A stretch of DNA of 43,775 nucleotides from Thermoplasmatota archaeon (GTDB lineage Archaea; Thermoplasmatota; E2; UBA202; JdFR-43): NCBI GenBank assembly GCA_029258955.1, contig JAPDJT010000024.1, forward strand, positions 1 to 43,775, given 5' to 3'. Each line of letters begins with the position of its first letter. The first letter of the stretch is position 1. The translations under genes were made by a program, and so were the position numbers. Positions 42,062 to 43,775 of this stretch are shown here, one piece after another. Below the pieces are notes generated by a model. It did not search any database, had not been told where the DNA came from, and saw only the letters and a list, made by a program, of their open reading frames with translations.

Positions 42062-43354
42062 ATGAAAGAAGAGGTGAAGAAAAAAATCATTCTTGCAATT
42101 GCTTTTATAGCAGTAATTTTTGAAATTGCGCTTATTTTTGTTTTGGCTCAACCAACGATAAATTTTGTTGGAGATTATCCAGATCCTGTTGAAGTGCCTG
42201 GCTATAATAATATAACTACAAACGTAACAAATGCAACTGCAGTATATGTTGAAATTTATTATCCAAATGGGACAGCTTTGGGTAATTTCTCAATGAATAA
42301 AATAGGAGGAGCCTATATTTATGGGTCATATTACTGGTATTATAACAGGAGTTATTCATATCCAGACCCATTGGGAACATACACATATTATATAAAGGCA
42401 AGAAACTGGACAGGATGGACTATTATGGGACCATATACAATAACTGTTCAAGATACAACACCCCCAACTTCTTCAATACAACATGTTTCATACTGGCAGA
42501 ATAGCGCTGTTTTGCTGACTATAACAGCTACAGATAACTATGCTGTTGCTAATGTTAGCTTATTCTACCGCTACAGTACAGATAATGCAACATGGAGCTC
42601 GTGGAAATTCTATGCAAAAGATACAAATTCTACAGATGGTTGGAGCTTCAGCTTTAATTTTCCAGATGGAGAAGGATATTATGAGCTATATAGCATAGCA
42701 AATGATACAGCAGGAAATACCGAAACAAAAACAACGGCAGATGAAATTATTGCATATGATGCAACACCTCCAACAACTTCCTACACTATAACACCACCTT
42801 CGCCAGATGGTAAAAATGGATGGTATGTAAGCGTTGTAAATATAACCCTAACATCATCAGATGGATTGAGTGGAGTAGCATCGATAAAATATAGAATAGA
42901 TGGAGGATTATGGAAGGAATATACTTCTCCATTTACCATTAATGAAGATGGTGAGCATTTGGTGGAATATTATGCCATTGACAATGCAGGAAATGCAGAA
43001 GACATAAGGAACTTTACAGTTAAGGTTGACACAAGCAAGCCAGAAGCATATCTGCAACGTCCTCTATCAGGCTATCTCTATTTATTTGACCGCCAGATAT
43101 GGAGATTAGCCAGTGGGAACACTGTAATTATTGGCAGAATAATTGTTAGAGTAGTTGCATATGATTTACATTCTGGAATAGAAAATGTTTCATTTTATGT
43201 TGATGGAAAGCTCCAAAACATTGACATTGTATCTCCTTATGAATGGGTATGGAGAGGAGATATTGGTTGGAAATATTTGCAGGCTGTAGCTTATAATAAA
43301 GCTGGATTAAAACAAGAAACAATGGTGTTGCCAGTATTTATTTTTAGCCTATGA
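42062..43354 (+). CDS. secreted Ig-like protein with LYI-RE C-terminal module
   Basis: A 430-residue exported protein with a long signal/membrane helix (about 9-30, IILAIAFIAVIFEIALIFVLA) and several Ig-like/bacterial Ig-type beta-sandwich domains. Two contain the phrase DTTPPTSS or DATPPTTS, followed by YAIDNAGNAED-type ends typical of OmpL47/Big_3-like repeats. The C-terminal module (about 326-430) has YLYLFDRQIWRL, VSFYVDGKL and PYEWVWRGDIG. Many N-x-S/T sites suggest glycosylation. GAGGTGG ends 3 bases before ATG 42062, a clear Shine-Dalgarno, unlike neighbouring leaderless genes. Structural or adhesive role likely; no catalytic motif seen. Confidence 0.82.
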   Translation: MKEEVKKKIILAIAFIAVIFEIALIFVLAQPTINFVGDYPDPVEVPGYNNITTNVTNATAVYVEIYYPNGTALGNFSMNKIGGAYIYGSYYWYYNRSYSYPDPLGTYTYYIKARNWTGWTIMGPYTITVQDTTPPTSSIQHVSYWQNSAVLLTITATDNYAVANVSLFYRYSTDNATWSSWKFYAKDTNSTDGWSFSFNFPDGEGYYELYSIANDTAGNTETKTTADEIIAYDATPPTTSYTITPPSPDGKNGWYVSVVNITLTSSDGLSGVASIKYRIDGGLWKEYTSPFTINEDGEHLVEYYAIDNAGNAEDIRNFTVKVDTSKPEAYLQRPLSGYLYLFDRQIWRLASGNTVIIGRIIVRVVAYDLHSGIENVSFYVDGKLQNIDIVSPYEWVWRGDIGWKYLQAVAYNKAGLKQETMVLPVFIFSL

Positions 43355-43405
43355 TGCATTGATTATCTCATAAAGAAATTTGCTTAACATCATTCTGATC
43401 CATTA

Positions 43406-43500
43406 GGGCTTATCGAAAAAATGAAATGAAATGGGATGTTGCCATAGCAAATTCTCTTCCATGTAATAATAGCAATGACAACCATTTCTTCATTATAAAT
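43406..43500 (+). repeat. palindromic intergenic element, copy L
   Basis: AGGGCTTATCGAAAAAATGA at the left, inner arms GTTGCCATAG and CAATGACAAC, core TCTTCCATGTAATAATAGC. The right end is short: CATTTCTTCATTATAAATTC. Confidence 0.7.
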
Positions 43501-43547
43501 TCTTCATTATAAATTAAAATTATTTATTTTGAAAATGTATTAAGCGT

Positions 43548-43775
43548 ATGAAAGCAATAGTTATATTTTTATCTTTCATTCTTCTGTTCCCAGTAGGAGG
43601 AGTTGTTGAAGAAAAAATTGGAAGCGAAACAAGTGAATCAATGGAGGTAAAAGAAATTGCATCAAGTTATGCAACATTACTTGCTGAAAATAAGCCAGTT
43701 GTTCCAGTTTATATAAAAACTTATGTTTTTCCAGCAGGAAGCAAATTTAGCATAGAAGTTAAAGCAAAAGACATA
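43548..43775 (+). CDS. partial secreted protein, possible C25-type peptidase propeptide
   Basis: Seventy-six codons to the right edge. A signal peptide (MKAIVIFLSFILLFPVGG) is followed by ENKPVVPVYIKTYVFPAGSK, which resembles the prodomain of gingipain-like C25 peptidases (the KPxLPVxxKTFxFPxG pattern). Only the start is visible, so the catalytic domain cannot be checked. Another exported protein in the run from 39.8 kb onward. Confidence 0.6.
   Translation, partial: MKAIVIFLSFILLFPVGGVVEEKIGSETSESMEVKEIASSYATLLAENKPVVPVYIKTYVFPAGSKFSIEVKAKDI

Overview
The window is archaeal, AT-rich and almost fully coding. Its RNA polymerase has an undivided B subunit and split A'/A'' subunits. It carries archaeal S17e and L30e, Sm-like and Nop5 proteins, EF-2, archaeal-type riboflavin synthase and FAD synthetase, a geranylgeranyl-reductase-family flavoprotein and an archaetidyl-type CDP-alcohol transferase. 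Several genes have TATA boxes 22-30 bp before the start codon, as in leaderless archaeal transcripts. Undivided B plus many PKD-type secreted proteins would fit a Thermoplasmatota-like euryarchaeon, but that placement is inference.

Layout. 1-2.6 kb, minus strand: a partial gene off the left edge, the overlapping cluster S17e-ribB-ribL-ribC, and an Sm-like gene. 2.7-4.9 kb: pyrG, a small orphan, and a tRNA-Lys gene with an intron in the T-loop. 4.9-13.3 kb: rpoH-rpoB-rpoA1-rpoA2-rpl30e-nusA. 13.4-16.3 kb: a GGR-family flavoprotein, pyrD and nop5. 16.3-18.9 kb: a membrane-anchored Ntn-hydrolase/beta-propeller fusion. 19.0-24.5 kb: two small membrane proteins, a UDP-sugar dehydrogenase, tRNA-Arg, an HD protein with a CitD-CitE fusion, an SDR, archaemetzincin and tRNA-Leu. 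24.6-27.3 kb: a secreted metalloprotease and a PKD protein. 27.5-31.9 kb: tRNA-Thr, nadM, and fusA-rps7-rps12, separated from the RNA polymerase operon they often follow. 32.1-37.3 kb: a 1347-residue beta-helix/PKD surface protein with a PGF-type C-terminal sorting signal, followed by an HD phosphohydrolase. 37.3-39.7 kb, minus strand: glyA, an NMP kinase and a CDP-alcohol transferase. 39.8-43.8 kb: three more secreted proteins, the last running off the window.

Two patterns cut across the genes. First, a family of about 100-bp intergenic elements, imperfect palindromes with terminal inverted repeats and a conserved core, occurs at least ten times on both strands. Paired changes in the stems suggest a selected hairpin or a MITE-like mobile element. 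Second, three of the secreted proteins end in the same roughly 95-residue module, recognisable by an LYI-x(2)-RE signature and a later PYEW-x-W, which may be a surface-attachment or export domain. Other points of interest are the bulge-helix-bulge intron at tRNA position 59/60, the CitD-like domain that lacks its prosthetic-group serine, a hairpin that would hide the ribosome binding site of the left-edge gene, and a 113-bp perfect repeat inside the large surface protein.

All calls come from reading the sequence and recalled family knowledge; no database search was run.
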